Shown: positions 1 through 12,075, numbered from the stretch's first letter. The stretch: DNA of 64,000 bases from Cheilinus undulatus (GCF_018320785.1 NC_054877.1:32634151-32698150); one strand, 5' to 3'. Made by a program: numbers and translations. The notes: generated from the letters alone by a model not told the origin.

Positions 1-478
1 TGTGGAAATACATTTTTAAAACATTGTAAAGTGGAATATTCCTTTAAATTAGCTTCTTTTAACTTCCAAAAAGCTGATTTATAGTTCTACAATATCCTCT
101 TCCTAAAAGAATAACACCAAGGAGGAAGCACAACACTCATACACGTCACAATACCTTCATAAATAAAGCTTTGCATCAGAAAAGCTGAATAAACTAGAAA
201 TATGATTCATGATTCAAGATCAGAGGTGATGTTGAAATTGTATGTTATGATACACAGAGTGACAGTTTTGTTGCGGGACAGACACGTCTGTATGCATAGC
301 TCAGTGCGTAGTGCATGGTAAACTAGAAATATCAACTGGAGTTTAAACACAGGCCCCTTAAAAAACCAGTGACTGAGCCCTCAACAGTTTGATTTAATGA
401 TGATGTCAGTGCATGTGTGTTGGATCAGTAGCGCTGATGGTAGCATTCTTGCTAGCAGTTACCAAAAGTTGGATTCTA
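1..478. other. intergenic DNA, nothing recognised
   Basis: AT-rich sequence without a plausible coding exon or a repeat that I recognise. It lies downstream of the gng12 3' end, where mammals have GADD45A; no gadd45a exon is visible here. Confidence 0.4.
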
Positions 479-1265
479 AAGAGTGTCAAGCTATAATTGG
501 GTTCTGATGTGGAAATTATAAAATCACACCATATTTTAACTTTTTTCTATCACTTATTTACCCATTTTGAAGATTATTATGCCACTTTCACACCTTTAAG
601 CCATTTTTTACCACTTTAACCCAATTTTTGCCTCTTTTATTGAAAATTTAACTTTTTAATTTCAACTTCTACCAACTTCTAACCATTTATTGCCACTTTT
701 TTGCCACTTTTAACCCAGTTTCCCTCCTTTTGGCCACTCTTAACTCATTTTTATTACTTATTGTCACTTTTAAACTTTTTTTTTTTTTTGCCATTTTTAT
801 CCATTTTTATCATGTTTTCTCTACCTCCTGCCGCTTGAAACCTGTTTTGACCGAGTTATGCCACTCTTAGCACTTTTTTTTTGCCACTTTTCAGCCTTTT
901 CTTGTTTTTGCCTATTTTAACCCCTTTAATGCCACTCTAAACTCACTTTTGCAACTGTTTGTCACTTTTAACCTATTATTGCCACTCTTTTACCACTTTT
1001 AATCCAGTTTTCCCTCCTTTGCTACTTCTAACTCATTTTTTTCCACTTACTGCTGGTTTTTGTCTTTTTGCCACTTTTACCATCTTTTGCTTCTTTATGT
1101 CTCTTTAACCCCTTTATTGCCGCTTGTAAGATAATTTTTGGAATTATTTTGCCATTTTTAACCTATTTTTACCCCTTCTGCAACTTGTAACCCATTGTTG
1201 CCACTCTTTTATTACTTTTAACCTAGTTTTGCCACCTTTGTCAACTTTTGCCAGTTTTTTCTTTG
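479..1265. repeat. degenerate minisatellite array, left arm (TTGCCACTTTTAACCC-type)
   Basis: From about 530 the sequence is a run of diverged units of roughly 20 bp, with the recurring core GCCACTTTTAACCCATTTTT. Unit length varies and no two neighbours are identical, so the array is old. At 479-507, just before it, lies a 29-bp stretch whose reverse complement matches 22610-22638 at 25 of 29 positions. That shows the array belongs to the same repeat family as the element at 21832-23308. Short open frames inside are low-complexity by-products. Confidence 0.75.
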
Positions 1266-1489
1266 ACATTGATTTGGCAAGTGTATTAGTTTAATGTGCC
1301 CATCCACATTGTTAAGTTCACACATTAAAGGTAATTCCGTTTTAAGAGAAGGGGTATACATTTTGGGGGGGGGAAAGCTATATTGTACTAAAGCAATAAA
1401 ATTCTTTTTTTTTTTTTTTTGGTTTGTTTGTTTTAATAAGCGTGGTTATTATTCAGTTTAAAATAAAATATGGATACCTCAGCTCGTGA

Positions 1490-1830
1490 AATTCGGTTGG
1501 CAAAAAAGTGTCAAAACTGGGTTTAAAGTGGCAAAATAGAAGTAAAAATGGTTTAAAACTGGCAAAGAAGTGGTGGACAAGGGTTAAATGTGGCAATAGG
1601 TGTCAAACATGAATTAAAAGTGGCAAAAAAATGCTAAAAATGGGTTTAAAGCGGCAAATAAAACTGGATCAAAAAGTGTCAATGATGGTCTTAAAGTAGC
1701 AAAAAGGCTTTAAGTGACAAAATAGTTGTAAAAAGGGAGTAAGGAGACAAAACGTGGTGAAATAGGATAAAAGGAGGCAAAATGGGCTGCAAGTTGCAAT
1801 AGGTGACAAAATATGTTTAACCCCTTAAAG
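1490..1830. repeat. same minisatellite in inverted orientation, right arm
   Basis: Repeated units with the core AGTGGCAAAAATGGGTTTAA, the reverse complement of the array at 479-1265. The arms are separated by about 225 bp that contain a poly-G run, a poly-T run and no repeat units. Together the two arms form a large imperfect inverted repeat. Confidence 0.75.
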
Positions 1831-2049
1831 GCTGACTACTCAGATAATTGCCAGATAATTACCATTTTCTAGAATTAAGATGTCTATTTATCATTCTGCT
1901 GAAATCCCCAGTTACTGGATATGTCAGTCACTGACTACCTGGTACTCTTACAACTCTTACAACAATCCCTGCTTGTTTAAAGTGTTAATGTGGCTCACAA
2001 CAAATTACATCTCTGACATGATTTGAAACTATGTTGCTGCTATTCTTGG

Positions 2050-2106
2050 TCAGGTCTCCCTTGAAAAATCTCAATGGGACTAACCTGGTTAAATAAAGGT
2101 TTGTGA
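2050..2106 (+). repeat. 3' tail of a teleost LINE/SINE
   Basis: The phrase TCTCAATGGGACTAACCTGG followed by TTAAATAAAGG is the familiar end of L2-type retroposons in fish. Only the tail is present. The assignment rests on remembered sequence, not on a search. Confidence 0.5.
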
Positions 2107-3164
2107 CATATGAATGATAACTGCTCTGGTCTGTCTGGGGCTCACTAACTGTCTGTCCTTTGATTAAAAAAAAAAAAAAAAAGAAGTTAATTTATGCACT
2201 TTTTTCTACAAATTCTAAACGGTTTTCCCAAGCACAACTCCTTTACTACTCTTCTTTTGAATTGTATCTCTGTCTTTATTATTTTTTTACTCGCTAAGGC
2301 CCTTTGAATGACCTTTAAACCAGTTTATGAGTAAATTGTACTTTGAACTCAACACCGGCTCTGTGGTGATTCTTTTAATCCATTAATGGGAATGCTTTGT
2401 GTGTTTTCATAATCAGCTGAGCCAACCAGAGGAGCGGAGGTGCCACTGCAGTCCACTCCACTCCCTCCACCCTCCTCTTCCTCTCCCCCTCATCAGCACA
2501 TTCCTGCACACTGACACTGGAACTGCCGGGACACATTTTCACAGAGGGGCACATGGTCGGTGAGCCAACCAACACTGTGATTCTCACATTGCTGCACAAT
2601 GACAAACTGGGATTACTGGGGAGGTATTACTCTGGTGGGAGGCGAGCTTCAGGCGTTAAGGGGCAGTCATGCTTACAGAGAATACCCAGACGGACTGTAA
2701 CATATCCGTGCATTACTGAAATACCTCTGCAGAGGTCTTTACTTGTAACGTTTCACTTTGCTGTGTGGTACGGAAGCCCTAGGAGGGCACTCATTGGTAC
2801 ATTTTCCAGTTACTCTAAAGTTAATTTTTGTGTTTTCTCAAGATCTGGAGAAAAAGATTCTTTATCAAGAGAAAAACTAGCGGTTATTTTGAGTTGTGTA
2901 AGTCCAAATTTCCCAGTCTTTATTTATTTGTATGGTGCCAATTTATTATGCAAGACACTTACAATTATTCAAGACACTTTACAAATATGGCAGGACTAGA
3001 CTGTACTGTATATTATTTATAAAGATAGACCCAGCATGAATCCACCATGAGCACTAAGCAACATTTGGTATGGGGATAAATGGATGGAGGAAAATGTGAA
3101 GAAGAACATTCTGATATTAGCATTAGCAGCTAAGATGATAAAGACTGAAGAGGAATGATTCTTG
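2107..3164. other. intergenic DNA, nothing recognised
   Basis: The longest frame (2553-2999, plus, 148 codons) has no resemblance to a known family, no domain-like composition and no splice context that I trust, so it is not called as a gene. An A17 run lies near 2166. Confidence 0.35.
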
Positions 3165-3337
3165 GACTGACCATATATTCTAGATTCATCTCATACTAAA
3201 GATGCTCATCTATGCACTCAGTAATTGGTTGAGGCTTCTTTCATGAAAATTACTGCATCAATGCTACGTGGCATGGAGGCGATCAGTCTGTGGCACTGCT
3301 GGGTTGTTATGAAGCCCAGGTTGCATTGATAGCAGCT

Positions 3338-3640
3338 TCAGCTCGTCTGTATCATTTTCTTCCTGACAACAGCTCTGAGATTGTCTATGGGGTTCAGGTC
3401 AGACCAGTTGGCTGGCCAATCAAGCACAGTAATACCATGGTCAGCAAACCAGCTTCTGGTAGTTTTGGCTTCACTGTAGGCAGGTGCCAAGTCCTGCTGG
3501 AAAAGGAAATCAGTATCTACATAAAGCCTCTCAGCAGATGGAAGAATGAAGTGCTCTAAAATGTCCTGGTAGATGGCTAACAGTGTTGACTCTGGATTTG
3601 ATAAAGACCAGTGGACCAACAACAGCAGATGGCATGGCAC
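3338..3640 (-). pseudogene. Tc1-like transposase, catalytic C-terminal remnant
   Basis: The frame contains FLFQQDLAPAYSEAKT followed by WPANWSDLNPIDNL. These correspond to the QxDxAPxH region with the second catalytic Asp and the DLNPIENLW motif with the third acidic residue of the DDE domain. Here the Glu of NPIEN is replaced by Asp, the usual His after AP is Tyr, and the conserved Trp after NL is lost. The remainder of the domain is broken, so it is a dead gene. Confidence 0.85.
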
Positions 3641-4032
3641 CTCAAACCATCACTGACTGTGGAAACGTCACATTGGACTTCAAATACCTTGGAATTTCTG
3701 CCTCCATGATAATCCCCCCGACTGGGACTTTGGTTTTCAAATGAAATTCTAAATTAAGTTTCATCTGAAAACAGGACTTTGGACCACCGAGCAACAGTCC
3801 AGGACATTTTCTTCTTAGTCCAGGTGAGAAGCTTATGACATCTGTGGTTCAAGATTGGCTCGACACTAGGAACTTGACAATTAGTTCATTTCCTGGACCC
3901 ATCTGTGAGTCATGACTGGTTGTGGATCTTCTTTGTGAAGTTCCTCTGAGTTTTTGAATGTTTTGTGTGAAAGTCCTCTGAAGGCTGAGCTGATACCTGT
4001 TGCTTGTGAACCTCGTTTTTTTTTTTTTAATT

Positions 4033-4269
4033 TTATAACCACACTTTTCCAGTCAACTTTCCATGAATATGCTTCGATACATAACTCTGAGGACAGCCTG
4101 TCCTTTCAGTGGTGACCTTCTGTGGCTTACCCTCCTCAATAAGGGTGTTAATGATTGTCTTCTGGACAAGAGCCAAGTCAGCAGTCTTCCCCATGATTGT
4201 GGTTGTGTGTACTGAACCAGAGTGAGAGAATGAAGGATCAGGAAACCTTTGCAAATCTGACTTTTCCAC
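4033..4269 (-). pseudogene. Tc1-like transposase, N-terminal DNA-binding remnant
   Basis: The stretch MGKTADLALVQKTIINTLIE followed by EGKPQKVTTERTGCPQSYVSKHIHGKLTGK corresponds to the first helix-turn-helix (paired-like) domain of Tc1 transposases, which binds the terminal repeats. It is out of frame with the catalytic remnant at 3338-3640 and belongs to the same dead element. Confidence 0.8.
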
Positions 4270-4456
4270 AATATTCTAATGTTTTGAGATAGTGGATTGT
4301 TGCTGTTCTGCTGTAATCGTCAAGATTAAGACAAAAAAAAAGTCTTGAAATGTTTCGGTTTTGAATATATATTGAAATTAAACTTTCTGAAGTAAATCAT
4401 GGGGGGAAAATGAACTGTTACTTGATAGTCTAATGTTTTGAGATGCACCTGTATAC

Positions 4457-5399
4457 CGTAGAAGTGGATTTAAGAACAGAGATTCTTTCTCTTTTAGCTC
4501 ATAAACACTGTGGTTGACTAAGATCTGCTTTTTTGTTATAGTCAAATAAGGTTCTACTTTATTATAAATTTTTTTCTCAAATTTTATTTCAACTTATTCC
4601 TGATATTCTGACTTTATTCTTGAAGTGCACAGCACAATTTTCTCCCTTCCCCCCTGGCCCTGATCTTCCTCCATATATCCCAAACTGTTTCCAAAATTGA
4701 ATTTTATTGTTTTGATTATTTTGTATGATGTGCCCTCTTAATAAACTTTCATGAGATAACACTGGTTACATATTGCCCTTATACATATAAAGATTTATGA
4801 TTGACAATATTAAATCTCATCCTAATCCTCCAACTGGGTTTTGGTTGTCTAGCACCTGCTGGTTATCATACATTTTTTCACACGCAATGAAATGGGAAAA
4901 AAACAACTATTTATATTTTAGGAGGTAAAAGACAATGAATAGTAGGTGGCAGTTTATGCCATCATTGTCCAGTTTGACTATGAGAGCTGTAACACTCAAA
5001 GCAGTATTTCTGCAGTTGATACAATAACCGATGAGGAGTGTTATTCCTCCCTGATCTTCTCATTGTGTGCAGGAAAATTCTGAAAAAGCTGTTTATGCAG
5101 CAGCTGGTGAGAAACAAGGTCAGAGATCCGAGTGGCCACCATCTGAGAAAGAAAACAGGCTTCCCAAAAATAGTTTCTCTTCTCTTCAAGAGCGGAAATC
5201 AGGGTTTGGTCCTTTCTATCTTTAGCTCTGTTGTGCTCTCTGGTTTCTGACAGACATTTTGAGAGGCCCGAGGTCTCTCCCATCCCCACTGAGATATAAA
5301 TACACCACTAATGAGAGGAAATGGACACAGAGCTCTCCATCTGCACAATAAAAGAGCACAATCAGGAAAGGACAGCACTGGTGGAGTTCAACTGTTCTG
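4457..5399. other. intergenic DNA between Tc1 fossil and gng12 3' end
   Basis: No coding exon or known repeat recognised. Short frames around 4962-5289 occur on both strands and show no family signature. Confidence 0.35.
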
Positions 5400-7616
5400 A
5401 CTGTGCAGCACAACACATCTTTATTGAGATATTAGTACAGTATTGCACTGTAGGAATGCTTCACTTTATTAATCTTAGTTAAGTCTTCATACAAAGGTTG
5501 GTATATTAATAAAGACATTTATCAAAATGCAGATTCAGACAGTTAAATTAATCCATCAACGGTGCAATAAGGCAGTTACAGAATGGACAGAGATCTTGGC
5601 ATGGCAGTGGTAATCCAAACTTTTCCTTATATTAAGAGGCAAACAGGAATGATTTATTGCAAGTAAGAGCGACACAATCATAAAAATACAACTGGATAAT
5701 AACACCAGATCTGATTTGAAGACCTGAACGTACCCTTTGGAGAAGGCAACAATACCAAAAAGCAGAGCACCAGGTAAGTGAAACACGATAAACACGTTTG
5801 CTAGTGACACAAAGACAAAAAACAGATGGCACAATATCGTTACAGATCATTTTCATCCCACAGATAGAAGCATTTAGTAGAAACTCTTTAACTTTAAAGA
5901 AAATACTCCCAGTAAGAGTGTTCTTCTGGACACAAGGCAGACAGAAGTAAGGCTTAAGAGTGTAAGAAAGTTTATGCTATCTAGACATTTTTTTTTAAAT
6001 TTCACAAAAGCAGAAGTTCCCCCAGGGAATCACGACATGAAGGACACATTAGACTGAAGACTGACATAAATGTTACACTTGAAAAGAAAAAAAAGTGAGT
6101 CTGTGAATGTTTTTTTATCACTAATGCACACTGCCATTTGCAGTTCTAACACTTGTGGCAAAACCACTTCTAGACTTGAACTTAGTGCACATTCTTCCCA
6201 CTAAGACACTTGTGATTGGCAAGAAGGCGTTGCTCACAGTGTTGTGTAACACTTGCCAGTGTGCCGTCAGCATCCTAAAAATAAAGTACCAGAGAGTATT
6301 TTCAGAGGGAATTTTTATAAAAAGTCTCATTCAGGTGCAATTTAGATATTTTAAAAATGCTGCATCAATAGTTTGGCTTGGTCCCAGGGTTTTCATTGCA
6401 CAGTGTTGCACTACAAAGTCAGCTGACTCTTTCAGTACAAAAAAAAAACAAAACATCTCTACATATCTGTGATAAAGCATGTCAGCTGTGTGTTTTGCAT
6501 GCACCTGTTAAAGCTCCTGTGAGAAGAATTTTATTTGGTTACAAAACAGAGTGAAACTAATGTTTATGCCTCTTTATGATCTACAAAAGTGAGCAAGAGC
6601 ATCGGCAACAAGTCTGATGATTATCTGTAGAGATATTTGTGATGTCTAAATTGCTGGCAGGGGGTAGGCATCAGTCAAATAGAGTATGGGCATGCTAACA
6701 AAATAGCATTTTGTTTCAAGTTTTTGTGTTAAAAGAATGCAGGCTGAAATTTTTTTTGTCAGAAAACATGACTTACAAGTTCTGCAATTCAGCAAAGAGA
6801 TAAAAGGTAACACTTGGTCCACATGGGGCGCCCTAATCACCACAAACTCACAGGAGCTTTAAGAATCACAGGACTGTGGTCATTTTAGAAAAAAAGGCTT
6901 AAAACTGAGAAGAGATTATTTTGTATTAAAGGCTTTAAGATCTAACGATGATTCCTTAGATCAGCTGACAAACAACACTTTACTATGGTAATCATACTGC
7001 ACATACCACACAGGGAAACAATGGCTTTAAAGCGCATGTGGATTGTCATGAATGTGGGTTACAGAATACTTTAAGTGTCTAAATTTAACACCAAATTTAA
7101 GGACAATACTGCGCTTATCAAAGACAGACGTTTAAGAATCCAAAATTCAATGACCTTAACTGCAGAAAAGTCTGTTAAATACTGATGGGAATAAAATATG
7201 GTACCATTAATATTGTTCTTATGACTAATAAACTTTAAAGGAACTTTTGTTGCATGAATACACTTTAGAGACTATAACAGTCACAGCCTGATGGAGAGGA
7301 GACTGTTTACACAGTAAGGAGTAATCCAGAACTTCCCAAAAAAATGCATCTGAAGCAAACACAAAGCCTGCAGCCAAAGTCCTGCTAGTGGTCAGAGTTT
7401 CAACTTATCAGAGAAGAGGCTTATGGCGCATTCTTATCTAGATCTAATATTCCAAAAATTTTGTTTGAATTGCATGAATAGAACAGGTGAACACATGGTA
7501 ATGACATGATCACAGTCCACCCCTCACTCTTATCCCAACAAAAAGAATACAGCAACATTAATTAGCAAAAAAAAAAAAAAAAAAAAAGACAAATACATAT
7601 AGGCTAAAGGCATCCA
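5400..7616 (-). other. gng12: gng12 3' untranslated region
   Basis: About 2.2 kb between the stop codon and the poly(A) signal, free of recognisable transposons, unlike the DNA on either side of the gene. Human GNG12 also has a multi-kilobase 3' UTR. A run of about 20 A on the plus strand (T in the message) lies at 7567-7587, just after the stop. Exact end inferred, not shown. Confidence 0.6.
5420..5425 (-). terminator. gng12: probable poly(A) signal of gng12
   Basis: AATAAA on the minus strand, followed by the GU-rich stretch GATGTGTTGTGCTGC. A second AATAAA lies about 45 bp upstream in the message (near 5465-5470) and could be used as well. Confidence 0.5.
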
Positions 7617-7742
7617 CTACAATATAGTGCAGGGTTTTTTGTCCTTGAAGGGATTGTCTGAGGCAGGGATGCCCATGAGGAGAGGGTCATTTCTGGCGTG
7701 TTCGCTGCAGTAGTTCATAAGGTCTGCAGAGGCTTTTGATAC
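7617..7742 (-). CDS. gng12: gng12 last coding exon (C-terminal 41 residues)
   Basis: The minus strand shows a pyrimidine-rich acceptor ending CTCTGCAG, then an open frame starting [19 protein letters not shown] and continuing through the highly conserved NPFKDKK segment to a TAG stop. This is the second half of a G-gamma subunit: the helix that lies along G-beta, the NPF loop, and a C-terminal CaaX box, CTIL. The final Leu predicts geranylgeranylation of the Cys, which anchors the beta-gamma dimer to the plasma membrane. With the upstream exon (31 codons) the total is exactly 72 residues, as in mammalian GNG12. The sequence differs from mammalian gamma-12 only by scattered conservative changes. 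Confidence 0.95.
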   Translation of the reverse strand, partial: VSKASADLMNYCSEHARNDPLLMGIPASDNPFKDKKPCTIL

Positions 7743-10159
7743 CTGCAGAGAAGAAGAAGCACACATTCAGTGACAATTTGATACACAAACTTTTGAGTAA
7801 ACTGCTTTAAAGCAAATCTGCAGGGTTATTTAAAGACTGTTTTATTCCCAACTTCTTGGTAGGAGCTGGAGAAAAGGGGTTCAAGTTTGCTGCTTCCTGT
7901 TCTTGCAGTTAATAACAGAAAACCCCAAATTTTCTGAACGGAGACATCTACATCCGGCTTTTTTTTTTTTTTTTTTTTTTAATTGTGGTTGATTTTAGAG
8001 CTGCAAAATTTGGGCAAAATGATATCCTGGTTTATTTAGATCAATAATGAGATCAAGATGATTAATCACGATTGATTTTAAATTTAAAGGATATTTTTTC
8101 CAACGCTTATTTTCAATTTTGAAAACCTCCAAATCCGCTACCAAACTTTTTCCAAGACTAGACAGAGACAAAAATTCTGCTGTGGCATTTTGGTCCCCAA
8201 CATCTGCTCTAATATTTTGCCAGATATTACTCAGCTTTGGCCCTATAATACAACAACTGCACTACTGTTAGGTTACATAACGTACCGGTATGTACTTAAA
8301 GTAGACTTAGCAAGTAGGGAATCTTAAAGAACGGAGTTACAGATGTTGTATTGGGGGAGGTGGGGTGTACAAAGACAATAGGGCCAATTTTGGGCCAAAG
8401 ATTTTATGTGGGCTTTGTCTGCTCTGAGGTTGTCATAGGTTTGCATATATTCACCTAGTGACAAATGTGTTGGGCCTGTTTTATTGTGATTTTATCAGTG
8501 AAAATAACTGAAGTTGACACTAATCTTTGACAGCAGTTTGTCATGTTTTTATATCCGTGTTGGTCCTGGGGAGAGGCTCACCATTTTTTATGATACAAGT
8601 AGGGAATGTCCCAATGACAAAGGTTGGGAACCGCTGTTTTATGGTGTGTGAGGCTTCAGTGTCGAACTTACCACTGCCCCACTGTGCAGCCTTATGTGGG
8701 CCACAGACTACAATTGTCGGCCTGAATCCCTCCTGCAGACCAAAGTCTGCAGAGGCCCAGTTATCAGTTGGTTCTTAAGATTATCTTGCCAGATTATCCT
8801 GTGGTGTATGGTGTGTAAAGACTGATTTTTTCCCTTTCTCTACCTGATCAGAGGCGCTTTAACTCAAGATTGAAAATATGAAACATGTCCAATGTTTACA
8901 ACCAAAAATCATTTTGTGTGTGGTGAGCGCTGAGAAGAGCTGAGCAGACACAAGCAGAACTGTTACGTGGAAAGGAGCAATAGCCAATCAAGGAGAAAGT
9001 AAAGTGATAATACAGCCATGACAACAATAGCAATTGTGAAGCATAAATTTAGATGGACATCAGTAATGGAGGAGCAACTTGTTGATTTGTTGTTTAACGT
9101 GTACTGTTAAAAAATACTGCAGAAAAGTTAAGTAGCTGGACCAACATTGCAAAAGCAATGAACTTAGCAGGTAGTTAACAGCTAGCCATATTAGCTTCAA
9201 CACTTCAAAGTCTCATTTGGATCTCATGACATTTGGTGTTTTGAGAGGCAAAACCAGGCCGACACTCAGACCTTATTTGTCATGCATTAGCTCTGAATGA
9301 GAGCAGCCAATTATAAACCTAATCTTGCAAAGCAGATGGATATGCCCATTTCCTTGTTTCTCACTGGCAAATCCAATCTTGCAAAGCTCCCATCTGAACC
9401 ATTTTGGCCCAGTTAGAAAGTGACAGGACCAATCAGCGACGAGGGGCAGTACTTTCAGGTGCAGGGTCGTGATGTAAGCAAGCAGCAACAAGAGGCCGGT
9501 GCAATAATGACATAAGACATTAGCGTGGATGCTGCTAAAGCACCAGTTTAATCAGAACCTGACAACATTTCTTAATTAAAAGCAGAACAAAGAACAGCAC
9601 TGAGTTGTTTTCTTTTCAAAAACAACAAAAGTTGTGTACTGACACGTCTACAGTCGCCATGATTCATGTTATGAAAGTCGAGGAGTTTAGGTAGGGGCTC
9701 ACCTTGGTAGCGACTACATCACGTGTTTTGTTGCTCTAATTGGCCCGTAAAGATGTGACAGACAGAACGTTCATCCAATCACCCTCTGAGTTTTTTTTTT
9801 TTTTCAAAGGCTCTGCCCTTTCCCAAACACCCTCTATAGAAGGTTTTCCAGATGGATGTGTGAAACAAACCATCTGGCATGTCAGATTATCATATACCCA
9901 CAGTATATGATAGATATATATGAGTTTTATCCTTTTAAAGGTGAATTCTATTTACACAATTCCTCTCATAAGTCCAGTTTAATATGTGTGTATTTATGAT
10001 ATTAGGTGATAATGCAGAATAAGGTCTTGGTTGGAGAGGAGCAGATAACTGGAGCAGGGATTTAAGTCTGTTGACTTATTATGTTGGATTTTGTGCAGGC
10101 TGAGACAAAGACAATACATGTAAGTTGTTTGGACTGCCTGGTTTATTATTGCACTTTAC
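7743..10159 (-). other. gng12: gng12 intron between the coding exons
   Basis: A 2.4-kb phase-0 intron with donor AAG|GTAAAG at 10160/10159 and acceptor CTGCAG at 7743. It holds a poly-T run of about 22 bases (around 7959-7980), a degraded patch near 8020-8090 (GATTAATCACGATTGAT) like ends of fish hAT elements, and the repeat at 9325-9885. No other coding exon was recognised; the 83-codon frame at 8527-8778 has no family signature. Confidence 0.7.
9325..9885. repeat. unclassified interspersed repeat, copy A
   Basis: Starts with CTTGCAAAGCAGATGGAT and ends with AACCATCTGGCATG, suggesting short inverted ends around CCAGATGG. The part CAAAGCTCCCATCTGAA with the following text, including a GACCAATCAGC block, recurs at 39815-40000. 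That makes it a dispersed family, probably a non-autonomous DNA transposon. Class not established. Confidence 0.5.
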
Positions 10160-10252
10160 CTTTATCCTCTCGATGCTCGCCTCTATTCTCAGTTGCTGCA
10201 CCGTCCGCCGGGCATGGGCGATGTTATTGGAGCTGTGGGGCTTCGCTGACAT
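10160..10252 (-). CDS. gng12: gng12 first coding exon (residues 1-31)
   Basis: Encodes MSAKPHSSNNIAHARRTVQQ followed by LRIEASIERIK, the N-terminal half of a G-gamma subunit; its helix forms a coiled coil with the N terminus of G-beta. The start ATG (complement of 10250-10252) was chosen because it matches the gamma-12 family start M-S-x-K. The longer in-frame upstream extension is intronic: a strong acceptor, a T-rich tract ending ATTGCAG, places the exon start at 10267, leaving 15 bases of 5' UTR in this exon. The donor after AAG is GTAAAG, phase 0, joining to VSKASAD at 7742. Ser2, the residue reported as a PKC target in gamma-12, is kept. Confidence 0.95.
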
Positions 10253-11554
10253 CCTGGGCAATGCACACTGCAATAAAGAACAACAAAAAAAAAACAGTTG
10301 TAATAACTCGGAGAAGAATGGGACGTTCTGCGTGCAGCTGGTTTTGCATATTGAGCAAAGACGTAATGAGGCTTTAAACACAAATGTAGTTTGATGCAAA
10401 TATTTGTTTCCTGCTAACAGAGGTATAGGGACGATTTAAAAAGACCCCAGCCTTTGGTCAGCAGAGTTCATGAGTGAGGGTGCTGTGTACAGATTCAGTA
10501 CTGAAACCATTTCAATAAAAGGTACTGCAGGTGAGAGTAAACATACAGCTGTTGTTTTTCTAAGGATCAACGACTCCTCTGCCAAACTTCCTCTTCCTCT
10601 ACGAGGTTCCAAAAAATTACATCATCAAAAAAATCTCTTTATCAGCAAGTAAACACGTCTCTGAGGCACACCTGCACATGCAAATACTTTTATTAGTTTT
10701 TGCAAAACAGTAAAAAGCTGGATGTTTCTAAATTTTTCCTGTAGTTTTGAAGGCTTCAGGGTGGTGCAGAGCCACCGCTCCCAGACATGACACAATAACA
10801 GCACATAGTTTCACTGTGGAAAAACTGTGTGCTTGGCTGATAGGTGCTTAACTACAACAATGGCTGAAATTCTGACACTGCAGGATATCTATATTTCAGC
10901 AAAAAGCTGCAGCAATGTAAAGATTTCCCTGTAAAAACATGTCTGAGAGGCTGATGTGTGGGAGTAAAGTAGTGATTCCTCTTCCTGTTAATCATTTACA
11001 GTCTGGATGGGAACAAGCCTGGACACATCCTTCATTCAGTCCATGAGAGAGCTCTGGCTCCACTGCTCCCTCCTGAGCTCATACTTCCTTTTACTGCCGT
11101 TTGTCTGTTTTTGTCACACAAACACATTTCCTTTTTTTGTGTTTTGCAAATTTCTCAGAAATGAAAGGGAAGTTTCTGAAACAGTTTATCAGAATATTTA
11201 TTGTCTAATTAACAAGAAATGCCTCAGTAGGTTCAATGTTGTTGTTTTTTGTCAACATTTAGTTCCATTTAATGTCTAACACAAACACTATTAAGTTCAC
11301 TGATGAGTCATGTGTTTACAGTGAGGAGAAATAAATCCATACACAATTACTGTAAATAAAAAAGGAGATATAGAAGAGTAATAAAGACAAAAACAGGACA
11401 TTTTCCAATGAGGTCATGATAAAAGTGTGAAGCTTAGATCTTTTTACAATGTTAGACTGCATAAAACTAAAAACACAGTAATTAAAATGAGATAAACAGA
11501 AAACTGCTCATTCCCTGGATAGAACAATTCATGATGATTGCTTACAATGTTAGT

Positions 11555-12075
11555 GGTGAAAAGTGGCAAAAAAGGTCAAAAAGTGGCAAAAAAGTGGCAG
11601 AAATAGGCCAAAAGGGGCAAGGTGGGTATGAAATGGCAAAAACTGTGTGGAAAGTGAAAAAATGGGGATAAAAAGTTGCAAAAAAAAAGGGCAGGAAGTG
11701 GCAAAGATGGATGAGAGGTTACCATAAATGAGTAACAGGTGGCAAAAATAGTTTAAAAAAAAACCCAGCAAAAACATGGAATAAATGAGTGTAAAAGTGA
11801 CTAAAACAGGCAAAGAGGTAGAAAAAATAGGCAAAAAGCAGTAAAAAGTGGTATTTAAATGCAAAACGCAGCTTAAATGGGTGAAAAGTGGCAAAAAATG
11901 GCAAAATTGGGAAAAAAAGAGGCAAACAAAAGTAAGAAAGTGGCAAAAACAGGATAGAAGTGGTAAAAAGGGGCAAAAAGTGGCAAAAAGAAGTGGCAAA
12001 AGTAGATTTAAACAACTGAAAATGGATTAAAGGTGTCAAAAAATAAAAAGAATTGGCCAAAAAATTGCAAATAAG
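11555..12075. repeat. degenerate minisatellite array (AAAAAGTGGCAAAAA-type)
   Basis: Diverged units with the core AAAAGTGGCAAAAATGG, the same family as at 1490-1830 and 21990-22590 but with only one arm present. The minus strand reads through as long Phe/Leu/His-rich frames (11550-11999, 11719-12090). These are by-products of the repeat and not genes. Confidence 0.75.

Larger units (their letters stand above)
3165..4456 (-). mobile_element. Tc1-like DNA transposon fossil
   Basis: Read on the minus strand this is a nearly full-length but decayed Tc1 element of the kind widespread in teleosts. The right end (about 4430-4456) reads ATACAGGTGCATCTCAAAAC, the typical terminal repeat of this family; the phrase CTAATGTTTTGAGAT recurs near 4274. 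The other end near 3165 is badly eroded. Transposase remnants lie in two separate frames (3338-3640 and 4033-4269), with frameshifts and stops between them. It is immobile. Confidence 0.85.

Noticed and set aside
2553..2999. 148-codon plus-strand frame as a possible gene
   Set aside because: No known motif, no splice or conservation evidence, lies in intergenic DNA and overlaps other meaningless frames.
10253..10399. N-terminal extension of gng12 by the upstream in-frame ATG
   Set aside because: A strong splice acceptor ends at 10268 and the gamma-12 family starts at M-S-x-K, so the extension is intron.
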